DNA of 64,000 bases from Clostridiaceae bacterium (lineage in GTDB: Bacteria; Bacillota_I; Bacilli_A; Erysipelotrichales; Coprobacillaceae): contig CABJAS010000004.1 in the NCBI GenBank assembly GCA_902363625.1, forward strand, positions 62,001-126,000, read 5' to 3'. Within the stretch, counting starts at the first letter, position 1, and each line of letters opens with the position of its first letter. The position numbers and the translations under genes were made by a program. Positions 35,326 through 43,584 of this stretch are shown piece after piece. The notes beneath the pieces are model-generated. The model was not told where the DNA came from, did no database searches, and saw only the letters and a program-made list of their open reading frames with translations.

Positions 35326-35705
35326 TGGATTTGAGTATAAAGCATGCAAGTCAATTAGCACTTTATATCGTTTTATGCACTCTATTTCTTTATAGTTTTG
35401 CACAGTTTCTATTACAGATGAATAATCGACCTATGTTAGCAGTAAATGAGTTTATAACACCGGATATTCAATATTCCGCTATTTCAATCAATGCAGATAA
35501 GATTGCATTAAAATTAAATGAAGAATATGATCTTAAAGATTTTGTAACGGCAACAGATGAAATTGAAGGGGATATTTCAAAAAAAGTAGAAATTTATGAT
35601 AACATTAATATTAAAGAAAAAGGTTACTATAAAGTGCGTTTTGCAGTAAAAAACAGTTATGGACAATGGGCGGACAAAATTGTAGATGTGAGGGTGGATG
35701 AATGA
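35325..35705 (+). CDS. One-TM protein with external Ig-like domain
   Basis: A 126-residue protein: the short start MDLSIKHASQ, one TM helix (about 11-28), then an external domain (about 50-125) with the DUF5011 pattern EYDLKDFVTATDEIEGDISKKVEI..GYYKVRFAVKN. The Ig-like fold is the same kind as in the adhesin and in the 28322 protein. Likely a minor pilin or tip adaptor; this is an inference. Its stop overlaps the next start (ATGA). Confidence 0.65.
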   Translation: MDLSIKHASQLALYIVLCTLFLYSFAQFLLQMNNRPMLAVNEFITPDIQYSAISINADKIALKLNEEYDLKDFVTATDEIEGDISKKVEIYDNINIKEKGYYKVRFAVKNSYGQWADKIVDVRVDE

Positions 35706-36040
35706 AAATATCAGTAGAATGGATTGTAGACAGCTTGTTAATCACTTTTTTTATTGTATTAGTTATGGGACTGTTCAATATTGCTTCACAGATTAATACC
35801 GCTTATCATTATCATCACTATATGATCGCACAAATATCGCAAAGTCATTTTGATCAAGGAATTATGGAAGCGATGGCGAATTCAGAGCAATATCGTATTA
35901 CGTATACAGATTGTACAATAGATCATGACTTAGAATTTTATCCTAAAGAGCAGCTCTATCAAGTGGAAACAGAATATACACTTAAATTACCGATCATAGG
36001 ATATCAGACAACAAACAAAATCATCAGTTATGCTCGTTAA
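35702..36040 (+). CDS. One-TM minor-pilin-like protein
   Basis: A 112-residue protein: MKISVEWIVD, a hydrophobic helix (about 8-27) and an external domain of about 80 residues with one Cys and no family I recognise. Layout resembles TadE/TadF-type pseudopilins (short N-terminus, one TM, external beta-rich part). It overlaps the previous gene by 4 bases and is the last gene of the operon; the next gene has its own TTGACA promoter. Confidence 0.62.
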   Translation: MKISVEWIVDSLLITFFIVLVMGLFNIASQINTAYHYHHYMIAQISQSHFDQGIMEAMANSEQYRITYTDCTIDHDLEFYPKEQLYQVETEYTLKLPIIGYQTTNKIISYAR

Positions 36041-36048
36041 TAATTCTT

Positions 36049-36077
36049 TTGACAATTTGATAGTTTCGTGTTTTGAT
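36049..36077 (+). promoter_or_regulatory. Promoter of the Cof-type HAD gene
   Basis: TTGACA (36049-36054), 17 bases, TTTGAT (36072-36077). The -35 is perfect and the -10 moderate. Confidence 0.55.
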
Positions 36078-36100
36078 ATTAAAGAAGTGGAGGACTTAAC

Positions 36101-36919
36101 ATGAACTATAAACTGATTGCATTAGATTTAGATGGAACACTAAAAACCAGTCAGAATACAATTTCTGAAAAAACAAGAGAAGTATTGATTCAATGTCAAG
36201 AGTTAGGAATTAAAGTTGTATTAGCCTCTGGGCGCCCTACACCTGGACTGCGTCATGAAGCATTGGCGTTAGAATTAGAAAAATATGAAGGTTATTTATT
36301 ATCCTTCAATGGTGCAAAAGTCAATGATTATAAAACAGGTGAGATTATTTATGAGAAAGCATTGACAGTTAGTCAAGCTAAAGAAATGATCCAGCGAGCA
36401 AAAGAATATCGTTTAGCCGCTATGTCTTATTTGGATCAGGATTTAATTTCTGATCAGGCAGATAATAGCTACGTTATAGGAGAAGCAAAATTGAATGATA
36501 TGGGGTTACGTCAAATAGACGATTTAACAGCGTTCATTGATTTCCCGGTAAATAAAGTATTATTAGCAGCAGATCCTGACTATGTAGCAAGTGTCTTAGA
36601 TGAATTTAAGGCTCCTTATGATGGACAGTTAAGTATTTATAGATCTGCACCATTCTATATTGAAATCATGGCTCAGAACATTGATAAAGCAGCTTCTTTA
36701 GATTGCTTAGTAAAGCATTTAGGTATCAAGAAAGAAGAAGTTATTGCGTTTGGTGACGGCTATAATGATTTATCAATGGTCGAATATGCGGGTGTAGGTG
36801 TAGCGATGGGAAATGCTGTTGAAGGGGTAAAGGAAAAAGCAGATAAAGTGACGCTTAGCAATGATGAAGATGGTATTGCCTATATGTTGAGCCAATTGAT
36901 TGATGGAGTTGAATTATAA
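36101..36919 (+). CDS. Cof-type HAD phosphatase
   Basis: A 272-residue HAD subfamily IIB hydrolase. It has the catalytic LDLDGTLKTS (Asp near residues 8 and 10), the second motif VLASGRPTPGL, a C2 cap, the Lys region and the final IAFGDGYNDLSMVEYAGVGVAMGNA. These enzymes act on sugar phosphates, pyridoxal phosphate or flavin phosphates. It overlaps the DUF4250 gene by one base. The start has a GGAGG site and a good promoter. Confidence 0.92.
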   Translation: MNYKLIALDLDGTLKTSQNTISEKTREVLIQCQELGIKVVLASGRPTPGLRHEALALELEKYEGYLLSFNGAKVNDYKTGEIIYEKALTVSQAKEMIQRAKEYRLAAMSYLDQDLISDQADNSYVIGEAKLNDMGLRQIDDLTAFIDFPVNKVLLAADPDYVASVLDEFKAPYDGQLSIYRSAPFYIEIMAQNIDKAASLDCLVKHLGIKKEEVIAFGDGYNDLSMVEYAGVGVAMGNAVEGVKEKADKVTLSNDEDGIAYMLSQLIDGVEL

Positions 36920-37101
36920 TGAGTTTGCCTAGAGATATTAATATTTTAGTCAGCATGTTGAATATGATGCTTAGAGATGATGATATGTCATTAGAAACTA
37001 TCATTGAAACAAAAGGTGAAAGCTATGAAGAAATCCTACGTATTCTAATGGATAATGGGTATGAATATCAGGAATCAATCAATCAAATCAAAGTGAAATA
37101 G
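36919..37101 (+). CDS. DUF4250 family protein
   Basis: A 60-residue protein: LPRDINILVSMLNMMLRDDDMSLETII, then GYEYQESINQIK. This is the DUF4250 pattern, small helical proteins of Firmicutes with unknown role. Its ATG shares a base with the stop of the HAD gene, so it is translated with it. A strong terminator follows. Confidence 0.85.
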   Translation: MSLPRDINILVSMLNMMLRDDDMSLETIIETKGESYEEILRILMDNGYEYQESINQIKVK

Positions 37102-37135
37102 AGTCTGAATCAATGGGTTTTAGACTCTTTTTTTA
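37100..37135 (+). terminator. Terminator of the HAD-DUF4250 operon
   Basis: Arms AGAGTCT (37100-37106) and AGACTCT (37122-37128), then seven T. Confidence 0.9.
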
Positions 37136-37180
37136 ATAATGCTATTGTGCTATACTATTAAAAAATGAGGGGGATATCTT

Positions 37181-38389
37181 ATGCTTAAATTAGATAATTT
37201 TAAGGAAGCAAAAAATAGACTAGATCCGGTTCTTGTCAAAACATCATTAATTTACAGTGAACCGTTTTCTAATGAAAGTGATAATGAAGTATATATCAAG
37301 CCAGAAAACTTGCAGCGTACAGGATCTTTTAAATTAAGGGGAGCATATAATAAAATCTCGAAAATGGATCCGGAACTTAAGAAAAAAGGGTTAATTGCAT
37401 CTTCTGCAGGAAATCATGCTCAAGGGGTTGCATATGCAGCACATCAGGCGAGTGTGGAAGCAACGATTGTTATGCCGGCACATACTCCGTTGATTAAGGT
37501 TGAAGCAACGACTTCACATGGAGCTAACGTTGTATTGCACGGAGAAGTATATGACGAAGCTTATGGAAAGGCTTGTGAATTACAGAAGGAGCAAGGATAT
37601 ACCTTTGTTCATCCTTTTGATGATGAGGATGTTATTGAGGGGCAAGGCACTATTGCTTTGGAAATTTTAGAAGAACTGCCAGAGACAGATATCATTTTAG
37701 TTCCAGTAGGCGGAGGCGGATTAATTTCGGGTATTGCCTGTGCAGCAAAACAAATGAATCCTAATGTGAAAATTATAGGTGTAGAACCAGATGGGGCGGC
37801 TAGTGCATTGGCGGCAATTGAACAGGATGAGGTTGTTACGTTAAAAGATGCAGTGACGATAGCGGATGGTACAGCTGTAAAAAGAATAGGGGATATTCCT
37901 TTTCAATATATCCGAGAATATGTTGATGAAATTGTGACAGTATCAGATTATGATTTAATGAAAGCCTTTCTAGTTCTAATTGAAAAGCATAAGTTAATTG
38001 CGGAAAACTCAGGTATTCTTTCACTAGCTGCATTAAAGAAGCTTAACGTTAAAAATAAAAAAGTCGTTTGTTTGATTAGCGGCGGAAATATCGATGTGAA
38101 GAATATATCATCAATGATTAATAAAGGTTTAGTGGCCAGAGGCAGAATTTTCACTTTTACTGTGGAATTACCGGATGTTCCGGGACAATTAGCAAAAGTT
38201 TCTAATTTACTGGCATCTTTAAATGCCAATGTCATTAGTCTTGAACATAATCAGTTCATTAATCTTCCTCGTTTCTCAGAAGTGGAGTTACGTGTAACAT
38301 GTGAAACAAATGGTGAAAAACATATTAAGCAGATTATTAATGGATTTAAAGAGAATGGATTGGAAATTAAGACAGTAAATCAAGATTAA
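37181..38389 (+). CDS. ilvA: Threonine dehydratase (threonine ammonia-lyase)
   Basis: A 402-residue PLP enzyme turning threonine into 2-oxobutanoate. The PLP lysine lies in RTGSFKLRGAYN, the phosphate loop is VPVGGGGLISG, and the SSAGNHAQGVA motif is present. A C-terminal ACT-type domain (about 325-400; FTVELPDVPGQLAKVSNLL) marks the short catabolic or regulated form, not the long biosynthetic IlvA. Single gene between two terminators, with a GGGGG site. It could equally be named tdcB. Confidence 0.9.
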   Translation: MLKLDNFKEAKNRLDPVLVKTSLIYSEPFSNESDNEVYIKPENLQRTGSFKLRGAYNKISKMDPELKKKGLIASSAGNHAQGVAYAAHQASVEATIVMPAHTPLIKVEATTSHGANVVLHGEVYDEAYGKACELQKEQGYTFVHPFDDEDVIEGQGTIALEILEELPETDIILVPVGGGGLISGIACAAKQMNPNVKIIGVEPDGAASALAAIEQDEVVTLKDAVTIADGTAVKRIGDIPFQYIREYVDEIVTVSDYDLMKAFLVLIEKHKLIAENSGILSLAALKKLNVKNKKVVCLISGGNIDVKNISSMINKGLVARGRIFTFTVELPDVPGQLAKVSNLLASLNANVISLEHNQFINLPRFSEVELRVTCETNGEKHIKQIINGFKENGLEIKTVNQD

Positions 38390-38408
38390 GCAGGGGTTCC
38401 TGCTTTTT
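38389..38408 (+). terminator. Terminator of the threonine dehydratase gene
   Basis: Arms AGCAGG and CCTGCT (38389-38404) followed by TTTTT; overlaps the stop codon. Confidence 0.8.
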
Positions 38409-38439
38409 TAATCGATCGTGACTTTTCTTAAATTTGTTA

Positions 38440-38468
38440 TTGCATATTTGATTCAATTCTACTATAAT
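38440..38468 (+). promoter_or_regulatory. Promoter of the carB leader
   Basis: TTGCAT (38440-38445), 17 bases, TATAAT (38463-38468). The RNA would start near 38475. Confidence 0.8.
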
Positions 38469-38496
38469 GTATAAGAATAAGAAAGGAATGAGGAGA

Positions 38497-38568
38497 ATGA
38501 AGTATTTATTAGATCATGCATTAGCATTTAATTTAAAAAAACACTGCTGTTTTCCTCGTTTTTTATAG
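38497..38568 (+). CDS. Leader peptide upstream of carB (23 residues)
   Basis: ATG at 38497 has a GAGGAGA site and encodes a 23-residue peptide ending HCCFPRFL. It lies between a strong promoter and an intrinsic terminator (38581-38609) that precedes carB. The last codons and the bases after them are U-rich in RNA. The arrangement of leader peptide, U-rich pause tract and terminator resembles the UTP-sensing attenuator of E. coli pyrBI, but amino-acid sensing (for example Arg, single codon) is also possible. The peptide is not expected to have a function of its own. Confidence 0.6.
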   Translation: MKYLLDHALAFNLKKHCCFPRFL

Positions 38569-38580
38569 TTCATTTTATAG

Positions 38581-38609
38581 ACATATCATTTTATTTGATA
38601 TGTTTTTTT
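38581..38609 (+). terminator. Attenuator terminator before carB
   Basis: Arms ACATATCA (38581-38588) and TGATATGT (38596-38603), followed by six T. Only 34 bases separate it from the carB start, so carB RNA must read through it. Confidence 0.8.
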
Positions 38610-38642
38610 GTGAATTAAATATAAGAAAATGGAGGACAAATT

Positions 38643-41600
38643 ATGCCAAAGAGAGAAGACATTAATACCGTATTAGTTATTGGTTCAGGACCGATTATTA
38701 TTGGACAGGCCTGTGAGTTTGATTATTCAGGTACACAAGCTTGTAAAGCTTTAAGAAGCTTAGGTTATAAGATCGTTTTAGTTAATTCAAATCCTGCAAC
38801 GATCATGACAGATCCTGAGATTGCCGATGTAACGTATATTGAGCCTTTAAATTTGGAAAGGGTAACCCAAATTATTGAAAAAGAAAGACCCGATGCATTG
38901 CTGCCGAACTTAGGTGGACAATCAGCGTTGAACCTCTGTTCAGAATTAAATGAAGCAGGTGTACTGGAAAAATACAATGTACAAGTATTAGGAGTACAAG
39001 TTGATGCTATCGAAAGAGGCGAAGATCGTCTGGAATTTAAAAAGGCGATGAACGAATTACATATTGAAATGGCTAGAAGCGAAGTTGCCAATACTGTTGA
39101 TGAAGCATTAGCTATTGCTGAAACATTAGGATATCCGGTGGTTGTCAGACCTGCATATACAATGGGTGGAGCCGGAGGCGGACTCGTTTACAATGTTGAG
39201 GAATTAAAAACAGTGGTATCTCGTGGATTACAAGCCAGCCTAGTTCACCAATGTTTAATTGAAGAATCTATCTTAGGATGGGAAGAATTAGAGGTAGAGG
39301 TAGTAAGAGATGCCAACAATAATATGATTACAGTATGTTTCATTGAAAACATCGATCCACTAGGGGTTCATACTGGAGATTCATTCTGTAGTGCCCCAAT
39401 GCTGACGATTTCTCAGGAAGTGCAGGATCGTTTAAAAGATCAAGCCTTTAGAATCGTTGAATCTATTGGTGTTATTGGGGGAACAAATGTTCAGTTTGCA
39501 CATGATCCGGTTACTGATCGTATTGTAGTTATTGAAATTAATCCAAGAACTTCACGTTCAAGTGCATTGGCATCAAAAGCAACAGGATTCCCAATCGCTT
39601 TAATCTCTGCTATGTTGGCAGCAGGTTTAACATTAGAAGATATTCCATGTGGAAAATATGGAACTTTAGATAAATATGTACCAGATGGTGAATATGTTGT
39701 TATTAAGTTTGCTAGATGGGCTTTTGAGAAATTCAAAGGTGCAGAAGATAAACTAGGAACACAAATGAAAGCTGTTGGAGAAGTAATGAGTATTGGTAAA
39801 ACATACAAAGAAGCTTTCCAAAAAGCAATTCGTTCATTAGAAATCGGAAGATATGGCTTAGGTTATGCAAAAGATTTCAATAACCTATCAAAAGAAGAAT
39901 TATTACAGATGTTAGCTACTCCTACAAGTGAAAGACAATTTATTATGTATGAAGCTTTAAGAAAAGGGGCTACTGTCGAAGAATTATTTGAATTAACTCA
40001 AATTAAGCATTATTTCATTGAACAAATGAAGGAGTTAGTTGAAGAAGAAGAAGCAATCAAGGCTTATAAAGGAAAATCTTTACCTGCAGATGTATTAAAA
40101 CAGGCAAAGCAAGATGGCTTCTCAGATAAATATTTGAGTCAGATTTTAGATGTTAAAGAAGAAGAAATCAGAAATGAAAGATTATCTAATGATATTAAGC
40201 AGGCATGGCTTCCTGTTCATGTAAGTGGAACAAAAGACAGCTCTTATTATTATTCTACATATAATAGTGAAGATGAAAGTCATATTCATCATGGGAAACA
40301 AAAAGTAATGATCCTAGGCGGTGGACCAAACAGAATTGGTCAGGGAATTGAATTTGACTATTGCTGTGTTCATGCAACATTGGCTTTAAAGAAGCTGGGA
40401 TTTGAAACAATTATTGTTAACTGTAACCCGGAAACGGTTTCAACCGATTATGATACATCAGATCGTTTATATTTTGAACCATTAACATTAGAAGATGTAT
40501 TAAGTATTCATGACAATGAAAAACCGGTAGGAGTTATTGCTCAGTTTGGGGGACAAACACCACTTAACTTAGCAGCTCAGCTGAAAGAAAATGGAGTTAA
40601 TATTTTAGGAACAACTCCTGAAACCATCGATATGGCAGAAGACCGTGATTTATTTAATGCAATGATGGAAAAGCTTGAAATTCCAATGCCAGAATCAGGA
40701 ATGGCAGTAAATGTTGAAGAAGCTTTAGAAATCGCTAAAAGAATTCATTATCCATTGATGGTAAGACCATCTTATGTATTAGGTGGTCGTGGAATGGAAG
40801 TTGTGTATGATGATGAAAGTTTAACTCAATATATGAAAGCCGCTGTAGGAGTTACACCTGACCGTCCAATATTGATTGACCGTTTCTTAAATAACGCCAT
40901 GGAATGTGAAGCAGATGCTATCAGTGATGGTGAAAACGTATTTGTTCCGGCAGTTATGGAACATATCGAATTAGCCGGAATTCACTCAGGGGATTCAGCA
41001 TGTATCCTTCCATCTAAACATATCCCAATGCGTCATTTAGAGACAATTAAAGAATATACAAAGAAGATCGCAAAAGAAATGGATGTCCGTGGATTGATGA
41101 ACATGCAATATGCGATTGCAGATGATAAAGTTTATGTGTTAGAAGCAAACCCAAGAGCATCAAGAACCGTACCGTTAGTATCTAAGGTATGCAATATCAA
41201 CATGGTAAGAATTGCAACTGACATTATTACTAGAGAATTAACAGGAAGAGTTTCTCCTGTTCCAGAATTAAAAGAGAAAAAGATACCACATATCGGTGTA
41301 AAACAGGCAGTATTCCCATTCAATATGTTCCCGGAAGTAGACCCAATCTTAGGACCTGAAATGAGATCAACTGGTGAGGTATTAGGATTAGGCGGATCAT
41401 ATGGTGCAGCTTACTACAAGGCCGCAGAAGGGGCTAAAACAATCTTGCCAACTGAAGGGAAAATTCTGATTAGTGTTAATGATTTAGACAAGCCACAAGT
41501 AGTTGATCTTGCAAAAGGATATTATGATGCAGGCTTTACGTTAGTTGCAACAGGACATACTTATGATCTAATCTCTAAAAATGGAATTCCGGTTGAAAAA

Positions 41601-41861
41601 ATCAAGAAGATCCATGAAGGCAGACCAAATATTATGGATGCCTTAACAAATGGAGAATTGGCGATGATTATCAACACTCCACATGGAAAACAAAGTGCAG
41701 ATGATGATAGTTATATTCGTAAAAATGCAATTAAAATGAGAATACCTTATGTAACAAATATTGCTGCAGCAAAAGCTTCATTAGAAGGTATTATGGAAAT
41801 GAAAATTCATGGCAGCCATGAAGTAAAATCATTACAAGAATATCATTTATTAATTAAATAA
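38643..41861 (+). CDS. carB: Carbamoyl-phosphate synthase large subunit
   Basis: A 1072-residue enzyme that makes carbamoyl phosphate from bicarbonate, ammonia (from glutamine) and two ATP for pyrimidine and arginine synthesis. Two homologous halves each hold an ATP-grasp: the first with VIGSGPIIIGQACEFDYSG, VVRPAYTMGGAGGG and EINPRTSRSSAL, the second with ILGGGPNRIGQGIEFDYCC, MVRPSYVLGGRGMEV and EANPRASRTVPL. The C-terminal MGS domain follows (KILISVNDLDKP). Length is usual. No carA or pyr/arg gene lies next to it. It is preceded by a leader peptide and terminator. Confidence 0.97.
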   Translation: MPKREDINTVLVIGSGPIIIGQACEFDYSGTQACKALRSLGYKIVLVNSNPATIMTDPEIADVTYIEPLNLERVTQIIEKERPDALLPNLGGQSALNLCSELNEAGVLEKYNVQVLGVQVDAIERGEDRLEFKKAMNELHIEMARSEVANTVDEALAIAETLGYPVVVRPAYTMGGAGGGLVYNVEELKTVVSRGLQASLVHQCLIEESILGWEELEVEVVRDANNNMITVCFIENIDPLGVHTGDSFCSAPMLTISQEVQDRLKDQAFRIVESIGVIGGTNVQFAHDPVTDRIVVIEINPRTSRSSALASKATGFPIALISAMLAAGLTLEDIPCGKYGTLDKYVPDGEYVVIKFARWAFEKFKGAEDKLGTQMKAVGEVMSIGKTYKEAFQKAIRSLEIGRYGLGYAKDFNNLSKEELLQMLATPTSERQFIMYEALRKGATVEELFELTQIKHYFIEQMKELVEEEEAIKAYKGKSLPADVLKQAKQDGFSDKYLSQILDVKEEEIRNERLSNDIKQAWLPVHVSGTKDSSYYYSTYNSEDESHIHHGKQKVMILGGGPNRIGQGIEFDYCCVHATLALKKLGFETIIVNCNPETVSTDYDTSDRLYFEPLTLEDVLSIHDNEKPVGVIAQFGGQTPLNLAAQLKENGVNILGTTPETIDMAEDRDLFNAMMEKLEIPMPESGMAVNVEEALEIAKRIHYPLMVRPSYVLGGRGMEVVYDDESLTQYMKAAVGVTPDRPILIDRFLNNAMECEADAISDGENVFVPAVMEHIELAGIHSGDSACILPSKHIPMRHLETIKEYTKKIAKEMDVRGLMNMQYAIADDKVYVLEANPRASRTVPLVSKVCNINMVRIATDIITRELTGRVSPVPELKEKKIPHIGVKQAVFPFNMFPEVDPILGPEMRSTGEVLGLGGSYGAAYYKAAEGAKTILPTEGKILISVNDLDKPQVVDLAKGYYDAGFTLVATGHTYDLISKNGIPVEKIKKIHEGRPNIMDALTNGELAMIINTPHGKQSADDDSYIRKNAIKMRIPYVTNIAAAKASLEGIMEMKIHGSHEVKSLQEYHLLIK

Positions 41862-41868
41862 ATTAAAT

Positions 41869-41904
41869 AATGCTTAAAGGTTAATCCTTTAGGCATTATT
41901 TTTT
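41869..41904 (+). terminator. Terminator of carB
   Basis: Arms AATGCTTAAAGG and CCTTTAGGCATT, then ATTTTTTA. Confidence 0.9.
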
Positions 41905-41990
41905 ATCCTCAAGTTCAAATTCTGAAAAACAATAAAGATAGAAAAATACAATAGTATAATAAAATAGAACTTTAAAGGAGGATATTGGGA

Positions 41991-43526
41991 ATGCTAGTCA
42001 CGGGAAAAAATGGGATGGTTTCATCAGCACATTGGCTGATTAGTGAAACCGGAATAAAAGTATTGCGTAATGGAGGAAATGCTATTGATGCCAGCATTGC
42101 AATGGCTTTAAGTGCTGGTGTTGTTTTGCCGGATATGTGCGGAATTGGTGGTGACGCTTTTATGCTGTATTACCATAAACAAACAAAGAAACTCTATGCA
42201 GTCAACGGGAGTGGAGAAATACCAAAGCGTTATGATATTAAAACACCGATACAACAGCATGGCATGACTTCAGTTACGGTTCCGGGATGTGTCAGTGTAT
42301 TATTTACTGCTTTAGAACAATGGGGAACACAGTCATTTGAAGAGCTGTCAGGAGATGCAATCAGATATGCAAGAGAAGGTATTTGTGTTCCGAGTAAAGT
42401 GGAAAGACATATGCACACAGACCTTACGGAATTAAAAAAATATAATGCCGCAAATTTGTATCTAAATAACGGGAAACCTATGACATCAGAAGATAAAATT
42501 GTGAATGAGGATTATGCAAAAAGCTTAGAATATTTAAATAAGCATGGAAACGATGGTTTTTATAAAGGAAAGCTCGCTAAAAAGATAGTACAGCATAGTA
42601 AGGCACATGGCGGGTATTTTGAATTAGATGATTTTAGCCATTATAAATGTGAGATTGTTGAGCCAATAAAAACTAATTATCGTGGCTATGATGTTTTTCA
42701 GACCCCACCGGTATCGCAAGGATATGTCCATTTACAGGAACTTGCAATCTTAAATCAAATAGATATGGAATCCTTAACTCCGTCTCAAAAACTTCATGTG
42801 CAGATTGAAGCAAAAAAATTAGCTTTTAATCATCGTGAAATTACTTTTAATAATATTGAAGAAGAATTATCAGAACAACGTTCAAAGGAATTAGCTCTTC
42901 AAATTGATTTAAATAAGGCAAATAATGATATTGATGATCCCTATGTGCAAAATAATGGACATACCACTTCTTTTGTAGTAGTGGATCAATGGGGAAATGC
43001 CTGTTCATTTATTTTAAGCATTGCCGGTACTTGGGGAAGTATGGAAGTTGTTGATGGGACAGGAATCCTATTAAACAATCGCGCAGGTGTTGGGTTAAAC
43101 ACTCAATCTGGGCATCCAAACTGTATTGAAACACGAAAGAAAGCCATTCACACATTAAATACCTGGATGATTTTTGATCAAGAACATCTAAAATATGTTG
43201 GAAATACTCCCGGAGGGGATTATCAGGTTATGTGGAATATGCAGATGGTCAGCAATTTAATCGATCAAAAGAAAAATGCGTTTGAGACTGTAGACTCAGT
43301 CAAATGGCGTGCGAATTATAAAAATGGGAAACACCAAATAGAAATAGAAGAAAATATTTCCGAGGAAATAGTGAAAGAACTTAAAAAAATGGGACATGAT
43401 ATCGTCTTGATACCAAAATACAGCGCTAGTGGAGCGAGTGAAATTATTCAAATATTTAATGATCATTTAGAAGGAGGGTGTGACCCGCGCTGTGACGGAC
43501 AGGCAATTCCTGTTTATAAATTTTAA
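41991..43526 (+). CDS. Gamma-glutamyltransferase-family protein
   Basis: A 511-residue Ntn-hydrolase. The N-part has NGMVSSAHWLISETGIKVLRNGGNAIDASIAMA and LPDMCGIGGDAFMLYY. The autoprocessing nucleophile is Thr in GHTTSFVVVDQWGNA. The C-part has the GGDYQVMWNMQ stretch. There is no signal peptide, so it acts inside the cell, unlike secreted GGT of many species. In the family, substrates are glutathione-like gamma-glutamyl compounds or cephalosporin-type acylamides. The start at ATG 41991 is 9 bases from AAAGGAGGA; the TTG at 41985 is too close. Confidence 0.9.
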   Translation: MLVTGKNGMVSSAHWLISETGIKVLRNGGNAIDASIAMALSAGVVLPDMCGIGGDAFMLYYHKQTKKLYAVNGSGEIPKRYDIKTPIQQHGMTSVTVPGCVSVLFTALEQWGTQSFEELSGDAIRYAREGICVPSKVERHMHTDLTELKKYNAANLYLNNGKPMTSEDKIVNEDYAKSLEYLNKHGNDGFYKGKLAKKIVQHSKAHGGYFELDDFSHYKCEIVEPIKTNYRGYDVFQTPPVSQGYVHLQELAILNQIDMESLTPSQKLHVQIEAKKLAFNHREITFNNIEEELSEQRSKELALQIDLNKANNDIDDPYVQNNGHTTSFVVVDQWGNACSFILSIAGTWGSMEVVDGTGILLNNRAGVGLNTQSGHPNCIETRKKAIHTLNTWMIFDQEHLKYVGNTPGGDYQVMWNMQMVSNLIDQKKNAFETVDSVKWRANYKNGKHQIEIEENISEEIVKELKKMGHDIVLIPKYSASGASEIIQIFNDHLEGGCDPRCDGQAIPVYKF

Positions 43527-43584
43527 AATAGTTATCTTTTTAATGGATAAATTGATATAATTATAACAGCAAGGGGGGAAAACA

